Source: Datnioides undecimradiatus
Taxonomy: Eukaryota > Chordata > Actinopteri > Lobotiformes > Datnioididae
Reading direction: 5' to 3'
NCBI GenBank assembly: GCA_008933995.1
Contig: WARS01000032.1
Span: 1,674,001-1,738,000, forward strand
Length of the DNA stretch: 64,000 nt
Under the pieces are notes generated by a model. It was not told where the DNA came from. It did not search any database and saw only the letters and a program-made list of their open reading frames with translations. This document shows, piece by piece, positions 1-13,400 of the stretch. The number at the start of each line of letters is the position of its first letter. The first letter of the stretch is position 1. A program made the position numbers and the translations under genes.

Positions 1-1065
1 GAAGAACAAATGATCAACGTCAACAAATAACCTGAAATAGTGACTTTATGAGTTGGAATCAATGGTTATTTTGAGACACCACCGACCATAGACTTTAAAG
101 GAAAGGACACTTCTTTAAAGGAGAACAAAGGAAAATTCAAGTGAGATTATTTTGGGAACCTGAAGCTTACTTTCTTTTTTTTGGTCAAGAGCTGAAGTCA
201 GGTAAGTTTGGCTCCTTCTCAGGCGAGCTGCTCACATCATTTAGTTGTGACAGGCGCTTTTAGTGAATCTGGCGACAACGTTAGAGCACGCTTGTGTCAA
301 GTTTACACACATTACGCACATAGAAATAGCTTTTGCATTGCCTAAGAAACAATAGATAATGTATATTACCTTTAACTTTGCCGAAAGCTGCATTTCAGTG
401 AATATTTTTCGATACTCACGTCCGCGTAACTCAGGTAGGCTACAAGCGAAACGCGCCCGTACTGCTGCTGACGGCTCGGAGACAAACTAATTGCTTTTGT
501 ATGACTCCGTAAATCTGTGCGATGTGTAATGTCCTCATTGTGGGGGTGTGCAGCAAGATAGGAGAAGGGATAAGTGTTTGCCGATGCTGCATGTTATCCG
601 TGTCCACCGTGGCGGTTGTCTCCGTTTCCTTATCCGACAACTTCAGCCGCGTTACCGAGGGGGGGAAAGCGCTGCAGCATCTCCGTATCCTCGTTTTGTT
701 TTGACAGCGCCCTTCAAAACCACAGCCTCCATTTAAATCATCTTGCTCTCGAGTTAAGAATGAAAAAGAGTGGCACGCTGTGGGAACTACTGCGTTTTTG
801 TTTGTTGCTTTACGACCGGAGCTCAAAGTTGAAAGCGACTGAAGCCGTATTGGATGTAGATTCTCGCCGGCAGGCATTGCATGATGGTTATTCCCCGCTG
901 GATGGACGCGAGATCTGCTCAATAACTTACTCGAGAAATCGGTTTTCGTTGTAACAGTTGACCGATAGATTCTTGGGGCTACGTGTGTTGTGCAAATAAA
1001 TGACCTGAGGTAAATGGCTTGCATGGTTTATTTGTTGCCTAGGTGGCGTTCACAGTCAGGAAGTC
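1..1065 (+). other. klhl14: klhl14 5' flank and probable 5' UTR/promoter
   Basis: No coding exon is supported here. About 440-960 is richer in CpG than the surrounding DNA, as expected near a promoter. A strong donor-like GTAAGT begins at 202 after CAG, and a TAG acceptor follows a T-rich tract at 1041-1042, 23 bases before the ATG. A non-coding first exon ending at 201 and spliced to 1043 is therefore possible. A start inside the CpG-rich block with no splicing is equally possible. Only 5' end transcript data would decide. Confidence 0.4.
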
Positions 1066-1943
1066 ATGTCCAGATCGGGTGATAGAACATCCACCTTTGA
1101 CCCAACACACAGTGACACCCTGCTGCACGGGCTCAATCTCTTATGGAGAAAACAGCTTTTCTGTGATGTGACTCTCACTGCCCAGGGACAGCAGTTCCAC
1201 TGCCACAAAGCTGTGCTGGCATCCTGCTCCCAGTATTTCAGATCTCTCTTCTCTTCTCATAATGTAATCAACAATGAGGGGAGCAAAGGGGACCAGGGCA
1301 GCAGTGGGACCCCATCATCCTCTCCTGATGACAAGCTGGTGACCCCTACTGCCAGGCCTATCAATAACCTGGTACTCCAGGGCTGCTCCTCCATTGGACT
1401 ACGATTAGTGCTGGAGTACCTGTACACTGCCAACGTGACTCTTTCCCTGGACACAGTGGAAGAGGTGCTGTCAGTCAGCAAGATCCTCAACATCCCCCAG
1501 ATTACCAAGCTCAGCGTGCAGTTCCTCAACGACCAGATTTCTGTGCAGAACTACAAGCAGATCTGCAAGATTGCTGCACTCCATGGACTGGATGAGACCA
1601 AGAAGCTGGCCAACAAGTACCTGGTGGAGGATGTGCTGCTGCTGAACTTTGAGGAGATGTGTGCCATGCTAGATGCTCTGCCACCTCCAGTGGAGTCAGA
1701 GCTGGCTCTATTCCAGATGTCAGTCCTCTGGCTGGAGCATGACCGGGAGACTCGCATGCACTATGCGCCGGACCTTATGAAGAGGCTGCGCTTCGCCCTT
1801 ATACCTGCTCCAGAGCTGGTGGAGAGGGTGCAGTCTGTTGACTTCATGAGGAGTGACCCTGTGTGCCAGAAACTACTCCTGGATGCCATGAACTACCACC
1901 TTATGCCCTTCAGGCAGCACTGCAGGCAGACCGTGGCCAGCAG
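1066..1943 (+). CDS. klhl14: klhl14 coding exon 1 (BTB and BACK domains)
   Basis: Encodes residues 1-293. The ATG at 1066 opens MSRSGDRTST, the family's usual start. The BTB core is interrupted by a serine/glycine-rich loop (about residues 66-98), after which INNLVLQGCS resumes the domain. The BACK domain follows, with the conserved stretch FEEMCAMLDALPPPVESELA. The donor is CAG/GTGAGG at 1944, phase 2. Confidence 0.97.
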
Positions 1944-2018
1944 GTGAGGATGAGACAAACAGACACAGATACAAGAAAGAAACACACAGACATCAGTTCT
2001 CTCTCTCTCTCTCCTTCG

Positions 2019-2052
<34 letters not shown>

Positions 2053-5000
2053 GCAAAAAGCTGTTTGAAAGTGGAGGAAGGTGATTAAATGCCTCCGACT
2101 TGTTAAATTTAAACAAATTGCCAACTCAGGTATTGCCCACTCTCTCAAATACCAGTCACAACACCTGTGTTGTTCAGACCATGTAGGTGGTCATTCAGAG
2201 ATGTGAGGTTTGAGGCCTAGTTAATGAGGATTGTGGGGGTTTTCCTGTACAAGAATGCCAGCTGTCAAGGTGCTTGATCTACTTTATGCTACACTGTATC
2301 CATAATTACAAGGTTGCCTCATGTTTTGGTGAAGAAAACACAACTCTTTATTTCCTCACACATCTGTGTAATTGCTCTCTAATCAGTGTAGACAAGATGC
2401 AGCAAACTAGATAAAGGTTATGCTTTCAGTTTGTAGCATCTCTCATGAATACATTTTGAAATGCTGTAATTGACTTATTACCAGAATTAGCTGGTAACTA
2501 TGTAACAATTCTGGCAAGTATGACACTCCAGCTATTGAGGCTGCAGTTAACAAAAATATAGTAAAAGTATATTTGACTGTACCATATTTGATGGTGTATT
2601 ATATGTAAGAGAATGCAACATTTATCAAATAAATAATTTATATTCAGGTGAGACACGTCTCACTCACACAAAAATAGGTCAGACTGCATGTCTTACGTCC
2701 ATGTTTGTCCTGATCAGCACTTTAACCTCCTAGGACCTGGCGTCCACATATGTGGACAACACATTTTGGGAATGCAAAAAAATAATTATTTGTTTTTACA
2801 CTTAGCAGGTCCCAATCAACCCAAATAACAAAGAGAAATCAATAAAGCATGCCATGCAAGAGTTTAGGTCTTAGGAGGTTAAGGAGCTGGTAAGTAGACA
2901 GGCATTGTCAGTAAGTTGATTGATTGACGGCGCTGTTGTCAGGTTTATTTACAGAGCGGACTCTACAGTCAAGGCTAAAAAAGTTTGGAGTAGTGATGGC
3001 ATCAATATTCAAATTTTAAACTCAATATATGTGTCTTGAAAGGAGGGAAAATTAGAGCTACCACACTGAAACTCTCCAAACTTGAAAATCAAAATTTGCA
3101 CAATGAATCTTAAAGTGAAATATTTTTATACATGGATCTATTCCCACATTATCCCAATAACATATCTATCCCCACATATGGGCCTAAATGAGCAAAGAAT
3201 CAGGAATCCTCATAATTAGTTTCACATGCCACTGTTTCTCTCCTCTCTCAATTAATCACCATTATCTATGTCCAGGGGCTCATTTGCATATGAATAACCC
3301 CAAAACACTTCAGAGTGGGCCAGTAGCAGAGAGAATGTACCGAGACGACGGTGATTTTCCCAAGCATAAAAAAGGAAAATATGAGAAAGGAAAAAAGGTG
3401 AATGTGACTGAATATAAAGGCCAGCTTCTCTTAATCTTTTTACTGCAATTGTGATTAATTGGTAGATTTGTTATGAAATCCATTAGGAGCCAGATAATGG
3501 TCATTAATGTACAGTAAAGTGTGCGGCTTTTGGGTTATATATCATATACAAACAGCAGGAAATATCTCACGACTGGCTCAGAGATGTCACATGAATCATT
3601 GCAGCCAATGAAATGGAGACACTGTATAGGCAGGTTTATGTACTCAATTGCGCTTTTAGCCTCCAGCATGGCACCCCGCACAACCGTCCTCGCTTCACAG
3701 CTAATTGAAAAGATATCTTTAGAGTACAATAACCATTCAATAACACATCAAAAGGATAAGTACGCTGTTCAGCAATTTTTTGTTAATCATGATAAACGTG
3801 GCCACGTATTGCTCGATTAGTAGTCTCATGTTCAGTACTTTTACTCAGAGCAGGAACAGTTATTTGTCTAAACATGGATTTGTTGTTTATTTCATTCACA
3901 CACTGAGCATTTTCACAGGGATGAATCAAGATACAGTGAGTAAGTGCTGTTAATGTTATCAAAGTAATCATGTAAATGAAAGAATTAAAAGTGTTCAGGT
4001 GTAGGTTGTGCTTATTTTGGCCTTAGGATGTTTTATTTGAAGTCTTAATACCTGTTTTGTTCTCTGTTTCCTAACACTTGTCCACACACCCACACTTTTG
4101 ACATTACAGAATTCGTTCCAATAAGAGGATGCTGTTACTGGTGGGTGGTTTGCCTCCTGGACCTGATCGTCTCCCCAGCAATTTGGTCCAGTACTATGAC
4201 GATGAGAAAAAGACATGGAAGATCCTCACAAGTGAGTAGCGAAAGCTCTGCTGCTCTTTTTTTTTTTTTTTTTTTAACCTGAGGCATCTTGTGTTCGTGG
4301 CTTTTATGATGAGAGGAAGTTGTTCCTATGGATGACTTTAACACAGGTTAATTTCCACAGAAAATGAGGGGAAGGAGTTCCCTAAATCCTTTAGGTAATA
4401 ATGTATCACTATCACTTTTAATATAAGTTTTTAATCAGAGCGTGACTTCACAGCACTGTGGAGCTTCATGCCCGGTTTCCCTTGTTTTTGCTGAAATATG
4501 CTGCCAGGATGCATGATGAGATTTACTTGAATCTAATGATCTTTTGTGGCAGAGATAGAACAATGAATGAATGCCATCGTTCCTCCATAGCTTTTAAATG
4601 TAGCTTGATTATTCACTCACATTGATCAATACATGAGATTGAATTACCCCATACATGCTAAAACATAGTGTGGAATTAGCCTGTTGACCTATAAGTTAAA
4701 TACCGAGGAGAGGGATGAGGTTAGTGGAACACAGCAGTTGTAATGTTCATACAAACATTCAAAAGCAAATGTATGATTTGAATTGGCTAAATAGCCAAAA
4801 ACATTGACATAAAGATCTTATAACCTGTAGGAATTTGACACTAGGGTAAAGTCCAGGATATTGATTTCATGATGCCATATTGAAGCCAAGTTTTTATACT
4901 TTCCTCCAAACATCTATTGAAATTGAAAAAAATGTAGTGTCTGTATAGAACACATTTGAAGCCTTAGTGAATTTACAAACAGCACTCACCTCTGTAAAGT

Positions 5001-7357
5001 GTGCTATGCTCTTTTTTCTCTCTGTCTTCCCTGACCTTTAAGGCTCACCACTATATTGTTGCCATATTGCAAAGGTCAAACAGGAGCTAATGGGAAACTG
5101 CCTTTGTGCTTTGCATCATCATTGCCGGACATATTGAGTTTTTGTCCTTTTGTTTTGGTTGGAGCCATATCTCAGCAGGGTCTCTTCATTCGTACATATT
5201 AGCCATAGGGTCAGCTTGCTGCTTTGCCAATGATATTCTCACTATATATATATATATATATTTTTTTTTTATTAAATCTGGTATGGTGTGTTTCTTGTTG
5301 TGTCTTCAATACAGAAAAAAGTTTTGGTTGATTCTTTCTCTGCACTAACATTTCCTGGCAGCCGTTTGTTAATTTAGCTCATGTCTGTCCAAATCTATCA
5401 GGGTGCATTTTACAAAAGGAGCCATGCACAAACAGCAGCCTGAAGCTCACTGGTGTTTATATTGTCATTTTCTCATTAAACTCACACTCATGGGTATAAA
5501 CTGCAACAAGCAAAAGGTCAATAGGGATTTCCATCACTCAAAACTAAAAAGTTAACACTCAAATGGTCCGTGGCCAAGTGGAAGGACAAAACTGCAAAAT
5601 CATCCCCTTAACACATCAGTGACCATCTGATGTAGCCTCCACACAATGGATGTGGAATAGAAGATTATTAACATTCAATCATAACTTTTCAATGAGGCGA
5701 AACCTGAGAGGGACAGCCTTTGATTAAGACATTCATCAACACAATTTGGAAAGAATCTGATCCCTCTCGTTGTCTCAGATATATCTACTGCTCGCTGATT
5801 CCAGTGTAAAGTTTGCCATCTAGTGTACCCACAGCAGCGTGGACGAACACAAGACAAAGGCAGGCACAGGCTCAGCCACAATGCCGGACTATTCTCCTTT
5901 TTGTTTTTAAACCAACCTGATATTAAAATCTCCCACTTGGAAATGGACCTCATCCACGCAGCATGGCCTAGAACAAAGGAATTCAGCTCAGTGGGATGCA
6001 ACTGTAATGGTGTTAAAGGCACGTCAGAGCTCGAGCAGCAGTGGTGCATTAGCTGTGGAGTCATTCAACCAACCCCGACTGTGCCTCTATGCAGAGGTTT
6101 CTGACTCCCTCTAGTGAGCCCTAGAGCTCACTGTAGACTGGAGTGATGGCGTCCATCTCATAGAGGACGTGCACATCCTGCCCTCCTATGGCTGTTCATC
6201 CCTGGGGTTAGTGAAAGACTGCGTAGAAAGAGGACAGATAGGTAGATTAATTTCTTGCTACCTACCTTCCCAGGTGGTTATTCTCAGCAAAGTCTTCCCC
6301 ATTGTAGAAGAGACAATAAATTGTATGATATTATTTTCACTGCACAAGACAGTTACAGTGATCTTAATTGCAATATCTGGCCACTTATCCCACTGTTCAC
6401 CTGTATCCAAGGAACTTGTAGAGGAAGGGCATCTGTCCCAAATCCTTCTGCAACACTTCTCATACTGTAGCCTGTGACATACTGTAAAGCAGTAATCTTC
6501 TTTACACATGGGCACGAGATGATTTTTAGTATGAGTACAAGTCGCTAGACATCAAATAAAAAGCCGCCCATCCGTGTCCTATATACTGCTGACTGAATGA
6601 TAATGTAAATAGCATGTAAGGGAATTTGGCAGTCATATGGCACTCGTCTTTGAGGTGCACTGGAGGCAGGCAACCTAATCCCCTCGTTCGAGATAAAGCT
6701 GTGTTTAGTGTACGTACTGTACGTAGTATTAGTTCCTATCTGAGACTCCCCTCCCATGGAGGACCGGCACATGTCAGCCAGCCAGAGTGAGATTGCAGGG
6801 AGAGGCCAATTGGAAAGAAATGAGATTCAAGGCTGTCTAATTTTGCAGCAACTGTGATCCATCAGGCGTTGGGGAGGTGACAGTGGAAATGACTGATGGA
6901 GACAGACAGGTGGGCTTTAACATTTCACTGATTTGTGCTCAAAAAGCACCGGGCCTGAGATTTATTGAGTGAACACGATCATGTTCATTATGACTGTCAC
7001 CTAAGACCATTTCTCTACATCTCAATGGGGTCACTTCAGCAAAAGAAGATGGAGGAGAGGAGGGGTGCACAAAAACATACACAAGGGAAAATCCTCCACA
7101 AGGGGTTCTGCTGCAGCTGTGGGCTTGTAGGTGTTTATGCTAACACGCTGCTAACACCAGATGTGAATTATAATACACTAAAGATCACGTTTACTGTATT
7201 TACTCAGTATGATCCTAAAAGCATGGCTGCTATGGCATATTTTAAAGCTAGAGGCAGAGAAAAGGAAAAGTGTTGTGGTGTGAGATTTAATCCTTACAGT
7301 AAATACTGGCAGGTGAGTTCAGCCCCCAAAGTAGAAACTTATATTTGTTATCAGACT

Positions 7358-7426
<69 letters not shown>

Positions 7427-10400
7427 CATACTTTTATTTGTTCCAGTCAACAAGCTTGATTCCCCACAAGAAATCACTTCTTGTAGATGGATGAATGGAA
7501 GGTTACAGAACAAAAGCAACGAGGAGGGGAAATAAATCCAATGTGATTGGCTCACAGTGAGAATTGTAAAATAGCTGTTTGCCTGTGGCACCGTAACAAG
7601 CACGTCGGCGTGTTGTGATGAGTACATTTCAAATTAAATCAATCTTGACATTAACATGTACTATGAGCACTCCTTGTCAAACAATAGGACACGCAGCATG
7701 ACAAAATACAAATAGTCACTCAATGAGAAACAATGCCAGTACAAATATTGCCTATTAAAATATAAATAAAATGCATTTTGTAGATATTTTATAGAAAGTT
7801 AAATGGTGACTAATGTGTTTCTCTGTAATTAGTGTCCATCCAGGGCCAGTTTTTAAAGCTTTGTTCAACAATGGGTCAGTGTTGTTTTACAAACCTTTTT
7901 GTTTGTTTGAGTATTTTAATAATTATTTAAACAATAAAATGAATTTATGAAACAATTTTTTTTATTTATGGGTATTAGTATAGTTTATAGTTTATGTTAA
8001 TGTTAATAGGCAAAAAAGAAGGTTGCAAGACCAAAGGTGTAATTGATAGGCTATCCACACAGAATAAACATGCCCAGGATTTGTTTGATCCCAATTTTGT
8101 TTAAAGCTTACTTAAGTATTACTTATTTAGTATATGGATACAGTGAAAACTGAGTTATATGAGATATGTTGATTTTTAAAATATGGTTGTGATTAACACT
8201 TTTGTTTTTTCTGTCTTATCTAGTAATGCCTTACAACAGCGCCCATCACTGCGTGGTGGAGGTGGAGAACTTCCTGCTGCTGCTGGGCGGAGAGGACCAG
8301 TGGAACCCCAACGGTACAATAACACTGTGAACGTCTTGCTGTCCCGTGACTTCACACAGCAGATTTGTCATTGTTTACTTCATTTAGAGTGCACTCTGTG
8401 CCAGAGTTGATTTAAGTTCAGACCCATTAGAGTTAATGTAACACTTTCAGATAGTTTCAAACACTCATCCTAGAGCCAGATCAGCTTTGAGTGGACAAAC
8501 AACACTCCAATCAACACTTGTCAATAATTGGCACAGAAAAATAACTGGTATTAACACTGAAATATTTGTGGTGCAGAAGTGGTGAGAGTGCTTCTTGTGA
8601 AATGGTGGAAAATGTACCACCGTAGTAAGAAACAAAGACTGTAAATGATCAAAAAAATCTGATGCTGTCCTTTTGTTCTTATTCTACCAAGTATCATTAC
8701 AGCAGTGCTGCATGTGGTGAAATGACTTGTCTTGCTTTAGCTCTGACAGTAAAAATCAACACAAAACAAATAAACATCATCAGAGATCATGTAAGATGTT
8801 TTGAGGAAATTATCCTGCAAACCCAGAGGGCCTTATGACTGGAAAAACGACACTTCAATTAGCACTTGTTAACTCTGATAAAAACAGTACATTTGAGTAA
8901 TCAATGTCATTGATCATGACTGCATCTGTTTTGCAGGAAAGCACAGCACAAATTTTGTCAGCCGTTATGATCCCAGATTCAACAGCTGGATACAGCTGCC
9001 TCCTATGCAGGAGAGGTAGGTCTATTTGTGGTTAAATACAGACATATGCTGTATATACAACAATGTATGCATGCACATTATTGACTTCTAATAAGTCACG
9101 TCTAAATAAAACAAAAATTGAGGAAATGTTTAGGTTTTAGTTTTGTTTTCATCATTTCATTTTTATTGTTTTTATTTATATATTGTATGTATTTCATGAG
9201 GTTTTGATGTTTAAAAAGTCATGCAAACCAAATGCTGTCATAACACTGACTATTACACTATATCACTCTATATTACAGTACATAACAAGACTGTAGACCT
9301 TACATACAATTTGTAGAAAATCCTTCAATAAACCTTGTCATTGCTGGTTTAATAATGTTGTCTGGTTGACACTTCCTTTCCCAGGAGAGCCAGTTTCTTT
9401 GCCTGCCGCCTGGATAAGCACCTGTACGTGATTGGTGGTAGGAACGAGAGTGGCTACCTCTCCAGTGTGGAGTCCTACAACCTGGAGACTAACGAGTGGA
9501 ACTACGTGTCCTCTCTGCCACAGCCTCTGGCTGCACATGCAGGAGCAGTGCACAATGGCAAGATCTACATATCAGGTGAGGAGAAAACCTGTCACTCAGT
9601 CACACTTTGTCATGACAAACCCATTTAATTTCTACAAATAATTTCACCTCGCCACATGATGTATACAGAACATTTTGTTTTTCTGTAAAGGCCTGATTTT
9701 GCTGCATTTAAGAAGTTAAAAAAAGTCAAATTAACTCTTTAAAAAAATATTATATGATGAGAGTTTGGCAAAATAACAACATAATCAGTCATCTTTATTA
9801 TCACAGTTAGAAAATATATTAAATATGATCACAACAGTGACCATAGAAAACAACCATGAACATGAAATTCAGAATAAGGCATTAATGGAATAGAACTAAG
9901 AACATTTACTCAAAAAACAAACAGGTAGTTTGACTTTTTTGGATTTAGATTATTTCCGTTTTCTGCATCTTTACACTCCTTTTGTGCTACAGTTTCAAGG
10001 GAAAAACAGCAATTTTTATACCATTAAATCTGTCTAACAGCTTCAGATAATAATTAAGATATCAAGATAGATATTAGATATTAAGTACTAAATTACTCAA
10101 GAGTAATTGAGTAGAGTAGTTAAATTTACCTTCACAGTGATTCTTTCATCATTAAAGTTCTGCTTATACAGAAATACATCATCATTTATAGTTAATTAGA
10201 TATCAAAATATAATAATATAGTATTAACAGGAATAATCCTGCTCTGTGATGTGCACTTACATTTAAATATGGTTGATAATACTTTAGTACTGTCTCTTGA
10301 GATGTATTTGTCAGCGTTAGTAATAAGTCTGAAAACAACAGACTGACAATCATCGCAATTAGAGAAGTTTCCCTTTAACCAGAAGGAAGTGAGCTCAATA

Positions 10401-13400
10401 TCGTTTCATCCTATGTCTGGTTACTCTCCAACAAAAAATTTAGGCCTGGATTTCAAGCTGTCCTTTCTAAGGATGGACAGAAAAACTGGGAATTGATTTT
10501 TTCCTCCTAAATATATGATTAACTACTTAGTTTATCCTTTTTCACCAGGTTTCTTGCAAATTGCCAACTTGCAGTTAATGGCTGCTATGAAAGACTGCAA
10601 TACAAATGTTTGGAAACCAAGTCAATATAACTTCAGTATAAACTCTATAAAATACATTTGCTATTGAAATATATAATGATGTATTGTGTTTTAGTGGCAT
10701 TTAAAGCAGTCAAAGACTCATCACTCAACACAGAAAGTCAAAAACCCAAATCCTCCTCTTGCAAAAGCTGACTATCACTGAATCATCAGTGATCTTTATG
10801 ATGTGACTATTGTACTATGCAGCACCAGTCATTACAGTATGAAACAGAATGAGGGGAACAAAAGCAACAACCTTGCGTGGAACCTGTGTTTGAATAGAGC
10901 TGGTTGGAGAAGGCACCATTAATTCTGATGCACAGCAATCTGCGAGGCAAAAAATAAATAGCCACTTATACAAAAATCATATATTTACATTTTATATTTT
11001 GAGATAATTTGATATTATATTTCAACATGGGAACCCTGTTGAAAATCAATCCAGCAGCAAATCAACATATTCTCATACTAAGGACTATCATTGATAGCAT
11101 GAACATGTTTGTATTTCCCACAGAGTATATTACACGAACACCTAGTGCGTCACAGTACTAAAGGCACAGTTCTGTGTTTACCTGTTGCAGGAGGTGTTCA
11201 CAATGGAGAGTATGTTTCCTGGCTCTACTGTTATGACCCTATAATGGATGTGTGGGCTCGGAAACAGGATATGAACACAAAGCGTGCCATTCATGCCCTG
11301 GCTGGAATGAACGACCGCCTATATGCTATTGGTGGAAATCATTTGAAAGGTGAGTACTCGAGTATTTCAGGAAATTAGCAGAAAGCAGGTCAAGACTTTT
11401 TTTCAAAGCTGTGTGAAAGAGATTTTGCCATTATGAGTGGGCAAAGGCAACCTTTATTACACCATGTGACACACAGTCCCTCTTCTCTTTCAAACTTCTG
11501 TATTCAAGGTACAAAATGAAAAACTGAACAAACAAATGAACTGCAGTTGTGCCTTTTGTATTTGATCAGAAAAAACTGAACACTGTCATTTAAATGGAAA
11601 TTGTGAAAAGCTGAACTTGAATGAGTTTTTTTGAAATACAGTCACCACTAATTTGGAAGACTGTTAAATGTACATTTAGTATACATTGTGTTCCATTTGC
11701 TGCACTAACACTAACACTAATTGACTCTTAATTGTTTCAAATTGAGCTTATGAAAACTTTTCTTACAACTGTATCCTCATTCAAAACAAAATTGGATTTT
11801 TTTCTGGTTTCTTAGGCTCACGATTCATTACTGCATGTGTTTGACTGCGTGTGTCTGTGCATGTCTTTGTTCATTATTTTTGTAGGTGTGGGTTTGTTAC
11901 TGTCTTTACTGGCTGGGTGGGTGTTTTTATACAAAAACACAGTTTACTTGGAGTGGCTTCTGCTTTATTAATAAAAAGACCTTGCTGTCAGTTTGTGGTA
12001 ATGTTCAGCACTTTCAAGAAGAGCAGGAACTTGTAAATATAAGGCTTTAGAGGCCCTGAGAAGACAAAAGGCTGTTATTTTTCCCATGTATCATGTTGCT
12101 GAGTAGCATTTTGACTGAGAAACAGTTTAATTGAAAGCTACCTTAAACTGGATGTTCTCTACATTGACACGATCTGTTACCTGCACATGACAAACTATGT
12201 TCAAAACTTGATTTAAAATCCTAAAGCTACAGTGCGGGACTTTTGTCTCCCCCCTCTGTCAGTGAGTTTAGTTACAAGTCGGCTGTCAATGCGCTTACGA
12301 CGCCAGATGCTCAACCACACCTCTAGCTGCTGAAGTCTACTTGGTAGCTAAGACTGATCATTGTTTGACGTAAATGGCAATGACTTAAAAACTTTGTACA
12401 CTGTATACTCTGTACACTTCTAATCTGTCTCATTAGGACCTTATGGGGATGGTTTAATTGGATTTTATCTGCAGTGGCCTGGAAATCCTGCAGTTTGCAT
12501 CTTGAGATGCAAATGTTGTGAGATACTGATTGGGGGACAGTATGTGATGTCTCCTTTTTCCAATGGAGTCCAGCCCACTTTAAAACCAGTAAAACAGCAC
12601 AGTGAACCTGCACACACACAAGTAACCAAAACTGTTCAAGTTCTGGCAGAAAATGTTTTGTAAATATAGAAACCCATCAGTCCCAGTTAGAAGCTGATTG
12701 CAAAATAAATAAATAAATAAATAAAAAATTAGGGCCTTCAAAGTGAAACCCACACCATTATTGAGCTTATTAACTGCATGAGATGCATGTGACACACTGA
12801 AGAACTGTCATTATGTTAAGATATTTTCCTTCCTCTCTCACAAAGGTTTCTCCCATCTAGACGTAATGTTAGTGGAGTGTTACGACCCGAAAGCTGACCA
12901 GTGGAACATCCTGCAGACGCCCATTCTGGAGGGTCGCAGTGGCCCAGGCTGTGCTGTTTTGGATGACAGCATCTTCCTTGTTGGGGGATACAGCTGGAGC
13001 ATGGTATATTCTTACACATTTAAGTACCGGGCGTAAATAATTCTACATTTTTGTTATCATCATAAAATGGTTTGTCTCAGTTCTGTCTGATTTCCCTGCC
13101 TGTGGTTTCAGCAAATGTTCCTCAAACAGGAATCAGTATTGAATGTATTATGGACTATTTTCAGCTGCAGATTAATAAGCACTAAGACACAGAAGTAGAT
13201 GTTAAACAGTATGTAGCACTGCAATGTGTGTTTTAATAGTAATGAAGGGACCTGTTGCCCAGTACAATGTTGTGGCTTAGTGACGTGTTTTTAATGGTTT
13301 TGTGTACTGTGTAAAACAGTAAGCTAGATCTTGCTTCATCTGCAAAGGCAATCCTGGCTATTAGATCAATTAATTGCTTTGATTTTGGTCTTTTTATTGA

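Larger units (their letters stand above)
1944..4109 (+). other. klhl14: klhl14 intron 1
   Basis: GT-AG intron of 2.2 kb. It contains a TC/CA microsatellite at its 5' end, the inverted-repeat element at 2722-2882, and a block around 3230-3520 with a POU/octamer-like site that reads like a conserved non-coding element. No exon is seen. Confidence 0.85.
4232..8223 (+). other. klhl14: klhl14 intron 2
   Basis: A 4.0-kb GT-AG intron with no exon-like ORF supported by splice sites. It holds a poly-T just after the donor, a TA/T run near 5243, two CTCF-like cores on the minus strand (5815 and 6105), and a GATA microsatellite at 7358. Confidence 0.85.

Noticed and set aside
440..1024. 194-codon ORF on the minus strand in the klhl14 5' region
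   Set aside because: It lies in CpG-rich promoter-like DNA, has no recognisable motif, and its composition looks random. It overlaps the likely 5' UTR of klhl14.
1257..1757. Minus-strand ORFs opposite klhl14 exon 1
   Set aside because: Shadows of the plus-strand BTB-BACK exon.
7358..7427. Regular repeat considered as a CRISPR-like array
   Set aside because: It is a plain GATA microsatellite without spacers, and the genome is vertebrate.
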